A DNA stretch of 15,289 nucleotides from JBDNFP01 sp041689775 (GTDB lineage: Bacteria; Bacteroidota; Bacteroidia; Cytophagales; Spirosomataceae), in contig JBDNFP010000082.1 in the NCBI GenBank assembly GCA_041689775.1, positions 1 to 15,289 of the forward strand. The letters are read 5' to 3'. The translations under genes and the position numbers were made by a program. Numbering within the stretch: the stretch's first letter is position 1; the number at the start of each line of letters is the position of its first letter. The notes under the pieces were generated by a model. The model was not told the DNA's origin. It searched no databases and worked only from the letters and a program-made list of their open reading frames with translations. This document shows, piece by piece, positions 9,031 to 15,289 of the stretch.

Positions 9031-9351
9031 TCAGAGCCCGAACACCTCCGAGCATTGAGCCACTACGGGTGAATTATCTTCGTTGACATCCATGATGTCC
9101 GCCATATAGTCCCACCAACGGCGCATGATGGGCTGAGCGGGCAAATCAATGGTTTCGGTGCGTTGCTCTACCTTTTGAAAAGCGAAGAGCGAAAGAGTAG
9201 CCTCATCTAAGAAAATATAGTACTCCGTGATTCCTGCCTGTTGCAGCAATTCTTTGAGTTCGGGCCAGATGGTATCGTGGCGTCTTTTGTATTCTTCCTC
9301 CTGGCCGGGCTTTAATTTCATCCGGAAGGCATTCACCTGGGTAGTACTCAT
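9031..9351 (-). CDS. rhaM: L-rhamnose mutarotase
   Basis: This 106-residue protein interconverts the alpha and beta anomers of L-rhamnose, feeding the form used by rhamnose isomerase. It matches Escherichia coli RhaM in length and motifs: YKRRHDTIWPEL at 21-32, where H25 corresponds to the catalytic His22 of RhaM, the YYIFLD strand at 44-49, RRWWDYM at 77-83, and NEDNSP followed by EVF near the C-terminus. There is no signal peptide, so it is cytoplasmic, unlike the other products of the cluster. It starts 32 bp after the DUF1501 stop and is surely co-transcribed with it. No rhamnose isomerase, kinase or aldolase is present in the window. Members of this family also occur as stand-alone genes in clusters where the true sugar is unproven, so the substrate may be a related 6-deoxysugar. 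Confidence 0.9.
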   Translation of the reverse strand: MSTTQVNAFRMKLKPGQEEEYKRRHDTIWPELKELLQQAGITEYYIFLDEATLSLFAFQKVEQRTETIDLPAQPIMRRWWDYMADIMDVNEDNSPVVAQCSEVFGL

Positions 9352-9383
9352 TGATCAGTATTTCAAAAAAGAAGAAGATCGGG

Positions 9384-10859
9384 TTAGGCTAAAATAGGTC
9401 GTATTACTTTTCCAGCGGTATCAGTCAGCCGGAAATTACGCCCTTGGAAAGGGTAGGTAAACTTTTCGTGGTCGAAGCCCATCAGGTGCAGAATCGTAGC
9501 CTGCAAGTCGTACACGTGGGTTTTGTCTTTCACTCCGTAGTAACCCAGATCGTCGGTCTCTCCGTGGCTGTACCCTTGCTTTACTCCCCCCCCGGCCATC
9601 CACATGGTGAAGGCTTCCAAGTGGTGATCACGCCCCATGAAGGGTAGCACCTGTCCGTTCCGGTTTTCCTGCATCGGAGTACGGCCAAACTCACCTCCCC
9701 ATACCACCAGTGTTTCGTCTAAGAGTCCTCGCATCTTTAAGTCTTGCAACAAACCAGCTACCGCCTGATCGGACTCCTTACACTTATTGTGCAAGCCGAT
9801 TTCTAACGCCCCGTCGGAGCTAGTACCGTGGGTGTCCCAGCCCCAGTCGAAGAGTTGTACAAAGCGCACTCCGTTCTCGACTAATTTACGGGCCAACAGG
9901 CAGTTCATGGCAAAGGAGCCATCGCCGGGCTTAACGTCGTACATATCCAGAATGTACTGCGGCTCTTTGGATACATCCATAACTTCCGGCACCGACATTT
10001 GCATGCGGAAGGCCATCTCGTATTGACTGATGCGCGTCAGAATTTCGGGGTCTTGGACCTCATCGTACGTTTGTCGGTTTATTTCATTAATGGCCTCAAT
10101 GGTTTGCTTGCGCATATCCCGATTCATCCCATTTGGGTCAGACACGTAAAGCACCGGATCGCCTCCGGTACGGCACTGTACCCCTTGGTAAACAGTTGGT
10201 AGGAAGCCACTCCCCCACACGCTTTTACCCGCATCGGGTTGTTTTCCTCCCGACGCCAACACGATAAAGCCCGGTAGGTTTTGGTTTTCTGAGCCCAGGC
10301 CGTACACCGACCACGCTCCCAAACTTGGGCGACCAAGCCGGGCACTACCCGTATGCATCAGTAATTGAGCCGGTGCGTGGTTGAACTGATCCGTATGCAT
10401 TGCTTTCAGAAAAGTAACATCGTCGGCTACGGTCTGTAGGTGCGGCAGATAATCGGATATCCAAGCGCCAGATTGCCCGTATTGCTTAAAGTTACCCTGC
10501 GGACCCAGCATTTTGGGTACTCCTTGTATAAAGGCAAACTTTTTTCCTTCCAGAAACTCCGCCGGACAGTCTTGCCCGTGGTACTTCGCTAGCTCCGGTT
10601 TGTAGTCAAAAAGTTCGAGCTGTGAGGGTGCCCCGGCCATGTGGATATAGATAACCCGCTTGGCTTTGGGCGCAAACTGAGGCATTCGGGTAGCCATCGG
10701 ATCGGTGGGCGTAGCGGTACCCAACGACGACGTACCGCAGCCGCCCAACAACGAACCTAGCCCAATGGCCCCCAAGCCAAAGCCGCATTCCTTTAAGAAA
10801 TGACGACGGGTCTGATTTTGAAGTTGGGCTTGTTGTAGTTCTTCGAGTAATTTTTTCAT
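9384..10859 (-). CDS. DUF1501 protein with Tat signal (alkaline-phosphatase-superfamily fold)
   Basis: I place the start at 10859 (MKKLLEEL...), giving 491 residues. The frame is open to ATGs at 10883 and 10895, but those only add a non-conserved-looking MWASMTDLLTPN. From the chosen start a twin-arginine motif T-R-R-H-F-L-K sits at 17-23, followed by a glycine-rich hydrophobic stretch and L-G-G-C (Cys41). The protein is therefore probably exported folded through Tat and possibly lipidated. DUF1501 hallmarks include HMAGAPSQLELFDYKPEL, TDQFNHAPAQ, a WDTHG box, WGGEFGRTP and GRDHH. The family is related to sulfatases and alkaline phosphatases, but no reaction is firmly established. In Bacteroidota, Planctomycetota and Verrucomicrobiota it is normally paired with a DUF1549/DUF1553 cytochrome gene. 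Here that partner is 11577-14321, separated by a decayed transposase. Confidence 0.92.
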   Translation of the reverse strand: MKKLLEELQQAQLQNQTRRHFLKECGFGLGAIGLGSLLGGCGTSSLGTATPTDPMATRMPQFAPKAKRVIYIHMAGAPSQLELFDYKPELAKYHGQDCPAEFLEGKKFAFIQGVPKMLGPQGNFKQYGQSGAWISDYLPHLQTVADDVTFLKAMHTDQFNHAPAQLLMHTGSARLGRPSLGAWSVYGLGSENQNLPGFIVLASGGKQPDAGKSVWGSGFLPTVYQGVQCRTGGDPVLYVSDPNGMNRDMRKQTIEAINEINRQTYDEVQDPEILTRISQYEMAFRMQMSVPEVMDVSKEPQYILDMYDVKPGDGSFAMNCLLARKLVENGVRFVQLFDWGWDTHGTSSDGALEIGLHNKCKESDQAVAGLLQDLKMRGLLDETLVVWGGEFGRTPMQENRNGQVLPFMGRDHHLEAFTMWMAGGGVKQGYSHGETDDLGYYGVKDKTHVYDLQATILHLMGFDHEKFTYPFQGRNFRLTDTAGKVIRPILA

Positions 10860-10934
10860 GTTTGGTGTTAACAAATCTGTCATACTGGCCCACAAAGGGT
10901 GGGAACCTTTTGGTGAAAGAGGAATACCTCAATC

Positions 10935-11390
10935 TTACCATTCAAATAAGTACTTTTCTTCGTACTCAACTTCGAACCTTTGTAGCAGTGTAATGTATTC
11001 TTCCCTGAACGTTTTTGTCTTGTGGTGTTCGGCTTAGTTTACTACATAGTTTATCACTTGCTCTTTCTGTGATTTAGAATAGTTAAATGCTCCAAAGCCT
11101 TCCTGCCAGGAAAATTTACCGTTAGACTTCTTGTTGTCATTCATCCACTTATTGGAATTGGATTTTATATCCCTGACCAGGTCTGATATTTTGGCATCGG
11201 GTTTTATGCTCACAAAAATATGGGGATGGTCAGGCATGCAGTAAATCGCCATTAGTTTTGAGCCCAGGCCTTTCACAATCCCACTGATGTATTTTTCAAG
11301 CGCCTCCTTAGTAGTACTGTTTATTAGGTTCTCTCTTCCTTTTACCGCAAATACAATTTGAATGTATAGCTGACTGTATGTGTTACCCAT
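10935..11390 (-). pseudogene. IS200/RAYT-type HUH transposase, broken by one in-frame stop
   Basis: The real start is the ATG at 11390 (MGNTYSQLYIQIVFAVKGRE), which matches the common Bacteroidota REP-associated tyrosine transposase start. The frame stays open further upstream, but only through REP-like repeats. The HUH motif PDHPHIF has H55 and H57, followed by SDLVRDIKS and SWQEGFGAFNYS. The catalytic tyrosine is Y115 in INYVVN. The next codon, 119, is TAA (11036-11034). Reading on in the same frame gives AEHHKTKTFREEYITLLQ and then RFEVEYEEKYLFEW, ending in TAA at 10937-10935. That restores the family's usual length of about 150 residues. A CAA-to-TAA change at the YxxxQ glutamine explains it. 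The copy should be inactive as a transposase, although a 118-residue product may be made. It lies between a DUF1553 and a DUF1501 gene that are usually adjacent. Confidence 0.88.
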
Positions 11391-11404
11391 TCTTCTTTCT
11401 GCTG

Positions 11405-11483
11405 CTACTAAGGTGTTGCCCCGATGGGGCTGGGTTTGGCTCGTACCAGAATTTGAGGCCCCGAAGGGGTCAGACCTTAGTAG
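11405..11483. repeat. Head-to-head pair of REP-like palindromes (BIME-like)
   Basis: An outer perfect inverted repeat, CTACTAAGGT (11405-11414) and ACCTTAGTAG (11474-11483), encloses two small GC-rich hairpins, GCCCC-GAT-GGGGC (11418-11430) and CCCC-GAA-GGGG (11459-11469). Each arm therefore carries the same unit, a hairpin plus conserved flank, in opposite orientation. It lies just upstream of a RAYT-type transposase start, the classical setting for REP sequences recognised by such enzymes. The elements are recognised by pattern only; copies elsewhere in the genome cannot be seen from here. Confidence 0.7.
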
Positions 11484-11510
11484 AAAGCATAAAATCCAAA
11501 ACCAGCCCAA

Positions 11511-11550
11511 AGCCCCGGAGTGGTGACGCCAATTGTATTCTAAATTCAAT
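11511..11550 (+). repeat. Degenerate third REP-like unit
   Basis: AGCCCCGGAGTGGTGAC at 11511-11527 resembles the intact unit at 11457-11473 (GGCCCCGAAGGGGTCAG) with the right half of the hairpin mutated. An AT-rich tail to about 11550 may belong to it. It ends roughly 27 bp from the stop of the DUF1553 gene. Confidence 0.4.
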
Positions 11551-11576
11551 ATTTTGCCCCATCTCGATAAACTACC

Positions 11577-14321
11577 CTACTCCTTCGTCACTACCTCGTC
11601 CAGATTTAGCAGAACATTGGCCGAAACAGCCAAAGCAGCTAGCTCAGGATTTCTCTTTTTTGTATAAATCAAAAGGCTATCCATTTCGGCGGGTTTGGCT
11701 TTGTACTGTTTTAATGCATTTTGATATACCTTCATCACCACCATCAAACTTTGGTCTTTCATCGTTTTAAAGGTAAGCTTACGGTATCCCTCCCTTAATT
11801 GCTGCTCAGGGGTCTTTCCTTTGGTCTGCATATATTCGGCTAATTTTTGCGCGCTTTCCAAATATACCGGATCATTCAAGGTCACCAATGCTTGTAAGGG
11901 GGTATTCGTCCTGATGCGCCTCGACTGACAAAACTCCCTACTTGGGGCATCAAAAGTTACCATCGACGGATAGGGCGCTGTCCGCTTCCAGTACGTGTAA
12001 ATACCTCGTCGATGGCGGTCTTCACCTTTGCTTAACGTCCATGATTCACCACTGTACGGCGACAACCAAATACCTTCTGGCTGAGGAGGCATCACTCCCG
12101 GACCGAACATTTTCGGAGAAAGCAGCCCCGAAGAGGCTAATGCCTGATCACGGACCTGTTCGGCACTAAGCCTTACCCGCGGTCCCCGCGACAACCAGGT
12201 ATTGTATGGATCGTTGGCTAGTTTCTTTTGGTCTGTTTCTGAGCTTTGGCGGTAGGTTCCTGACATCACAATTTGTTTCAAGAGCTTTTTGGTACTCCAT
12301 CCGTAGTCTTCCATAAAGGCTACGGCCAGCCAATTGAGGAGTTCAGGGTGGGTAGGTTCTATGCCCTGCGAGCCAAAATCCTCGACGGTTTCTACAATAC
12401 CCGTACCGAATAATTGTTCCCAAAAACGGTTCACGACCACCCGTGCCGTAAGCGGATTGTCCCGGCTAACCATCCAACGGGACAACTCCAACCGATCAGC
12501 CGGGGCTTCTTTGGGTAGTTTTCCCAGGAACTCCGGTACTCCGGGTTTCACTTCCGCCCCTTTCACCAGCCAGTTCCCCCGCTCGAATACATTCGTTTTC
12601 CGGGCTAGGTATCCCTTTCCTTCCCATAAAATGGGACTGCTTTCCGTCCGGGCTTTCATCAATCGAGTATAATCATTCATGATAGAGGCGTACTCAGATT
12701 CACCTTCCCCCGGAAGTGCTTTCTGAAAAGTAACCCACTTGATCTGAATCCATTTATCGGGTGTTTTGGGGCTTTGAAAAGACATGTACAGTGAATGCGT
12801 TCCCTTGATGTCGGGAAGCGGAATGATTAAAACCGTATCCTTCTGCGGAATCACTACCTTTGCAATCGCTGCTCCCTTTAAAGAATCCAGATGCAAAGTC
12901 ATCATCGCCGACTCAGCGCCCGTTGAGACATGCATTACCATCCGGTCTTTACCCATCAAAGGCACTGACTTTATTCGGGCCGAACCACCATCTTGTCCCC
13001 CGTAGTACTTCGCGTCAAGTAATGAAGATTTCACGTACTCATCAAAATCGTGGGAATTGATTTTGGGCTCCATGATCCGGATAAACTGGGCGACTTCGTT
13101 TACACGCCTGGCATCATGCCGAACTACCCACGCCTTTACCCGCTCAGCCCGAAGGGAATCTTCTCCTTTATATAGCCGCAGTGTGGGGGTATCGCTCGTC
13201 ACGTCTTCGTCGCGGGTACTATTAAAGTACGCCATGTAACGGTAGTAGTCCTCATGCGGAATAGGATCATAGGGATGGCTGTGGCACTGCACACATCCAA
13301 AAGTGGTACCCTGCCACACCTCCCAGGTAGTATTTACCCTGTCCATCACCGCCGCCACCCGAAACTCTTCGTCCTGAGTACCACCCTCGTCATTATTCAT
13401 GGTGTTGCGGTGAAAACCCGTGGCAATCAGCTGCTCATCGGTTGGGACTGGTTGCTTCGGGGTAGTCATCAAATCACCCGCCAATTGTTCCTGCGTGAAA
13501 AGATCAAAAGGCTTATCCTCATTGAATGCCTTAATTACATAATCACGGTAGCGCCAGATATTCCGGCCGGGGTCCCGCTCGTAGCCTTTGGTATCGGCAT
13601 ACCGGGCCAGGTCCATCCACATAGTGGCCCAACGCTCCCCGTAAGCCGGGGAGGTTAGTAGTCGGTCCACCACCTTTTCGTAGGCATTATCTGATCTGTC
13701 ATTGATGAAGTCTTGTGCTTCTTGCCCCGTGGGGGGGAGTCCCGTCAGATCCAGGCTTACCCTACGTATCAGCGTAGCGCGGTCAGCTTCGACCGTGGGG
13801 TTCAACCCTTTTTCATCGAGGGTTTTCAGAACGAAATAGTCCAGCTCGTTTTTTATCCACTCTTCTCTATCCGTTTTCCATGGTAGCAAAGTAGCCCAGA
13901 GGCCTCCCACGGAAGGTACTTTGGGTCGTTCTGCCCGATTATACGACCAATGCTTTCCCCATTCAGCTCCCTGATTTACCCACTTCTTCAATAGGTCTAT
14001 CTCTTCTCCCGACAAGCCAGGTCCTTCCTTGGGCATCCGCTCATCGGGATCAGTACTCAGAATCCGACGGATCATCTCACTGGCCTCGGCATCACCCCTC
14101 ACCACGGGCACTTTACCCGACTTACCGGGTTCCAGCATTTCATGTTCAAAAAGAAAACTGACTTCTCCGGCTTTTTTCACGCCGCCGTGGCAAGACATAC
14201 AATGCTTGTTTAAGATGGGCTTTACCTCGTCATTGTAGTCAATCTTACTTTCGAAAAGGTCAAGCCATGATACCGCGACGATTAAACCGCCAATAACCAG
14301 TATGCTATACAATTTATTCAT
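11577..14321 (-). CDS. Exported PSCyt1-DUF1549-DUF1553 haem protein with CBM6-like insertion
   Basis: This 914-residue protein starts with a hydrophobic segment (about residues 5-20) that acts as signal peptide or anchor, so it functions outside the cytoplasm. A Planctomycete cytochrome C domain follows (about 28-122), with haem site CMSCH at 41-45, a likely Met ligand in DERMP (M96) and LLKKWVNQGAEW. DUF1549 covers about 155-365, with LTGLPPT and a second CxxCH, CVQCH, at 343-347 followed by SHPYDPI. A CBM6-like beta-sandwich lies at about 445-533 (STGAESAMMTLHLDSLKG, GTHSLYMSF). DUF1553 fills about 610-870, with the NRFWEQLFGTGIV, DFGSQG, RLSAEQVRDQAL and TNTPLQALVTLNDP motifs. The architecture and length are normal for the family. 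No function is established; a redox role on sugars is inferred from the haem sites and the carbohydrate-binding fold. It is probably the first gene of the operon continuing to DUF1501. Confidence 0.93.
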   Translation of the reverse strand: MNKLYSILVIGGLIVAVSWLDLFESKIDYNDEVKPILNKHCMSCHGGVKKAGEVSFLFEHEMLEPGKSGKVPVVRGDAEASEMIRRILSTDPDERMPKEGPGLSGEEIDLLKKWVNQGAEWGKHWSYNRAERPKVPSVGGLWATLLPWKTDREEWIKNELDYFVLKTLDEKGLNPTVEADRATLIRRVSLDLTGLPPTGQEAQDFINDRSDNAYEKVVDRLLTSPAYGERWATMWMDLARYADTKGYERDPGRNIWRYRDYVIKAFNEDKPFDLFTQEQLAGDLMTTPKQPVPTDEQLIATGFHRNTMNNDEGGTQDEEFRVAAVMDRVNTTWEVWQGTTFGCVQCHSHPYDPIPHEDYYRYMAYFNSTRDEDVTSDTPTLRLYKGEDSLRAERVKAWVVRHDARRVNEVAQFIRIMEPKINSHDFDEYVKSSLLDAKYYGGQDGGSARIKSVPLMGKDRMVMHVSTGAESAMMTLHLDSLKGAAIAKVVIPQKDTVLIIPLPDIKGTHSLYMSFQSPKTPDKWIQIKWVTFQKALPGEGESEYASIMNDYTRLMKARTESSPILWEGKGYLARKTNVFERGNWLVKGAEVKPGVPEFLGKLPKEAPADRLELSRWMVSRDNPLTARVVVNRFWEQLFGTGIVETVEDFGSQGIEPTHPELLNWLAVAFMEDYGWSTKKLLKQIVMSGTYRQSSETDQKKLANDPYNTWLSRGPRVRLSAEQVRDQALASSGLLSPKMFGPGVMPPQPEGIWLSPYSGESWTLSKGEDRHRRGIYTYWKRTAPYPSMVTFDAPSREFCQSRRIRTNTPLQALVTLNDPVYLESAQKLAEYMQTKGKTPEQQLREGYRKLTFKTMKDQSLMVVMKVYQNALKQYKAKPAEMDSLLIYTKKRNPELAALAVSANVLLNLDEVVTKE

Positions 14322-14358
14322 TTATTTTTTTCTATTTAACTAACAGAAAACACCGCAT

Positions 14359-14376
14359 CATGTGGTGTACCACGTG
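14359..14376. promoter_or_regulatory. Near-perfect 18-bp palindrome upstream of the DUF1553 gene
   Basis: CATGTGGT-GT-ACCACGTG has 8-bp arms with one mismatch, which is a G-T pair if read as a hairpin. It lies 38-55 bp upstream of the start codon at 14321, where an operator or a leader hairpin would sit. No regulator gene is in the window. Confidence 0.35.
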
Positions 14377-14659
14377 GGCAATGGATTGAGTTTACATTAC
14401 AAAGTACTAGAATAGCAATTTATAATACCCCACGTTGAGTTATTATTAGATTGTCCCTCCCTGGTATCTCCTATTTTTCCTGATTAGAGGTTTTTGACGG
14501 ATGAGTGCACTAATTCCTAAGCTCTCCATACCACTACACAATGGTAGCTCTCGTCTGGTTCTACAACTATTTCAATAGTACTATATACCTCATTTATATC
14601 ATTTTTCTGTAATAGTTTTTGTAGCCGTATTCCTACTTAGCATCTATTTCCTATTGCCT

Positions 14660-14694
14660 CCTAAATATATATTTTTGGTAAAAATATATTTAGG
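14660..14694. repeat. Long AT-rich hairpin
   Basis: Arms 14660-14676 and 14680-14694 pair over 15 bp, with a 2-nt bulge in the longer arm and a 3-nt loop (GGT); one more T-A pair extends it outward. Both stems carry T- or A-runs near the loop, but neither side has a trailing T-run typical of a terminator. It could be a bidirectional terminator remnant, an end of an excised mobile element or an extruded structure. Confidence 0.5.
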
Positions 14695-14787
14695 AAAACT
14701 AAATATTAGATAAGTGCAATTAAATTCTGTATTTCATAGTCATAACCTACTATACTCACTTTCATAGTTAAATTTTTATTAAAAATA

Positions 14788-14819
14788 TTTGGCATATAAC
14801 GTCTTTTGCAATATATTTG
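14788..14819 (+). promoter_or_regulatory. Bacteroidota-type promoter match (TTTG-N20-TATATTTG)
   Basis: The -33-like TTTG at 14788-14791 and a -7-like TATATTTG at 14812-14819 (consensus TAnnTTTG) are separated by 20 bp, the normal spacing for the primary sigma factor of Bacteroidota. It points to the plus strand, where only a 23-codon frame (ATG at 14822) and then no gene follow. It could drive a small RNA or be a chance match in AT-rich DNA. Confidence 0.3.
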
Positions 14820-15162
14820 ATATGTCAATAAACAAGAAGACACCGCTTCTGAATGAAAGTAATGCTTCCAGCCGCACTCGGAGTATTGCTTGAATGAGAG
14901 TTAAAAACAGTTGATTTCGCCCAACCAGTAAAATTGGGGACGTGAGTTTACTGCGTATACCTCCCACATAGTATTCCACGATAAAATACAGTGATTTTAA
15001 GAACCGCCGACTTAAATGTCGCGTGCGGACATGAATCTTTTTGTCACTTTTTTAAACAATAAGGAATATTAGCAAATTGATCAACGATTAAAAATAGTAG
15101 TAGCACGAGTCTGGGTTAAGTGTTTTTTAAAAAGCGCTCCCCAAAAATATGGTACTGGGCAT

Positions 15163-15289
15163 TTAATCTATGGTAAACATTAAGGGCTTCATTAACAGGA
15201 GGTCCTCCAAGGGGTAGATTTGGTTCACGAGCCCCTGTTTCATAGCCGGGGATACCTTTTTGTACTTGGTTTGAAACCGTTTGGCATCT
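15163..15289 (-). CDS. Possible C-terminal end of a DDE-type transposase, 5' part outside window
   Basis: Reading inward from the right edge on the minus strand gives 41 residues ending at TAA (15165-15163): DAKRFQTKYKKVSPAMKQGL, then VNQIYPLEDLLLM and a short tail. The pattern 'TKYxKVSPAMxxGLxxxIYxLEDLL' resembles the tail of DDE integrase-core transposases of the IS1/IS481 kind, in which a TPAM motif is followed by a short helix with W/Y and LxxLL. This is pattern memory over a short stretch. A second minus-strand frame is also open across the same bases, so the call is tentative. Confidence 0.35.
   Translation of the reverse strand, partial: DAKRFQTKYKKVSPAMKQGLVNQIYPLEDLLLMKPLMFTID

Larger units (their letters stand above)
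14322..15162. other. AT-rich non-coding region upstream of the DUF1553 operon
   Basis: About 840 bp without a convincing gene. A minus-strand open frame at 14779-14979 (66 codons) has a hydrophobic, low-complexity product that I do not recognise and probably is not a gene. Structure present: a near-palindrome at 14359-14376, a long AT-rich hairpin at 14660-14694, and a plus-strand promoter-like pair at 14788-14819. No exact minus-strand -7 element was found between 14322 and 14800 to drive the DUF1553 gene. The region looks like degraded sequence between gene clusters. Confidence 0.6.

Noticed and set aside
10860..10895. Twelve-residue longer start for the DUF1501 protein
   Set aside because: The start at 10859 places the Tat motif at residues 17-23, as usual, and the added residues look like leader sequence. 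The longer form cannot be fully excluded.
11391..11549. N-terminal extension of the transposase by 53 residues
   Set aside because: The extension is translated REP-like repeat; the ATG at 11390 gives the family's standard start MGNTYSQLYI.
11378..11770. Plus-strand frame of 130 codons across the REP cluster and the end of the DUF1553 gene
   Set aside because: It runs through palindromic repeats and antisense to a well-supported gene; the product has no recognisable motif.
14779..14979. 66-codon minus-strand frame as a small membrane protein
   Set aside because: The product is hydrophobic but has no clear helix pattern or recognised family, and it lies in AT-rich degraded-looking DNA overlapping a promoter-like site on the other strand.
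15142..15149. Minus-strand TATTTTTG as a promoter -7 element
   Set aside because: It matches TAnnTTTG exactly but has no -33 TTG at the right distance.

Overview
The window comes from a Bacteroidota genome, most likely a Cytophagales / Spirosomataceae-type environmental bacterium (family-level placement is inference). The evidence is a SusC/SusD outer-membrane pair, a large FG-GAP lipoprotein, A-rich translation leaders without Shine-Dalgarno sequences, and Planctomycete-type cytochrome / DUF1553 / DUF1501 genes as found in this group. Every convincing gene lies on the minus strand, so transcription runs from right to left.

Layout in transcription order. The right edge (about 14322-15289) is mostly non-coding and AT-rich. 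It holds hairpins, one orphan plus-strand promoter-like site and, at the very edge, the possible tail of a transposase-like protein. Next comes a 914-aa exported protein with a PSCyt1-type haem domain, DUF1549, a CBM6-like insertion and DUF1553 (11577-14321). It is followed by a cluster of REP-like palindromes and a decayed IS200/RAYT-type HUH transposase (10935-11550). Then come a Tat-exported DUF1501 protein (9384-10859), an L-rhamnose mutarotase (9031-9351) and a membrane protein fusing DUF2231, a c-type cytochrome domain and leucine-rich repeats (7372-8871). An 801-bp AT-rich gap precedes SusC (3412-6570) and SusD (1529-3391). A strong intrinsic terminator follows SusD, and an FG-GAP/VCBS lipoprotein (1-1398) runs off the left edge.

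How the genes may work together (inference). SusC/SusD would capture and import a glycan or glycoside, the FG-GAP protein could assist at the surface, and RhaM points to a 6-deoxysugar such as L-rhamnose. The two haem proteins and the DUF1501 protein look like an extracytoplasmic redox module, possibly oxidising the sugar or passing on electrons. No glycoside hydrolase, lyase, sulfatase or regulator is visible here, so the substrate and reaction are open.

The clearest lesion is in the transposase. It is intact for 118 residues, then has one in-frame TAA exactly where the family's YxxxQ metal-binding glutamine should be, and the normal C-terminus stays readable beyond it.
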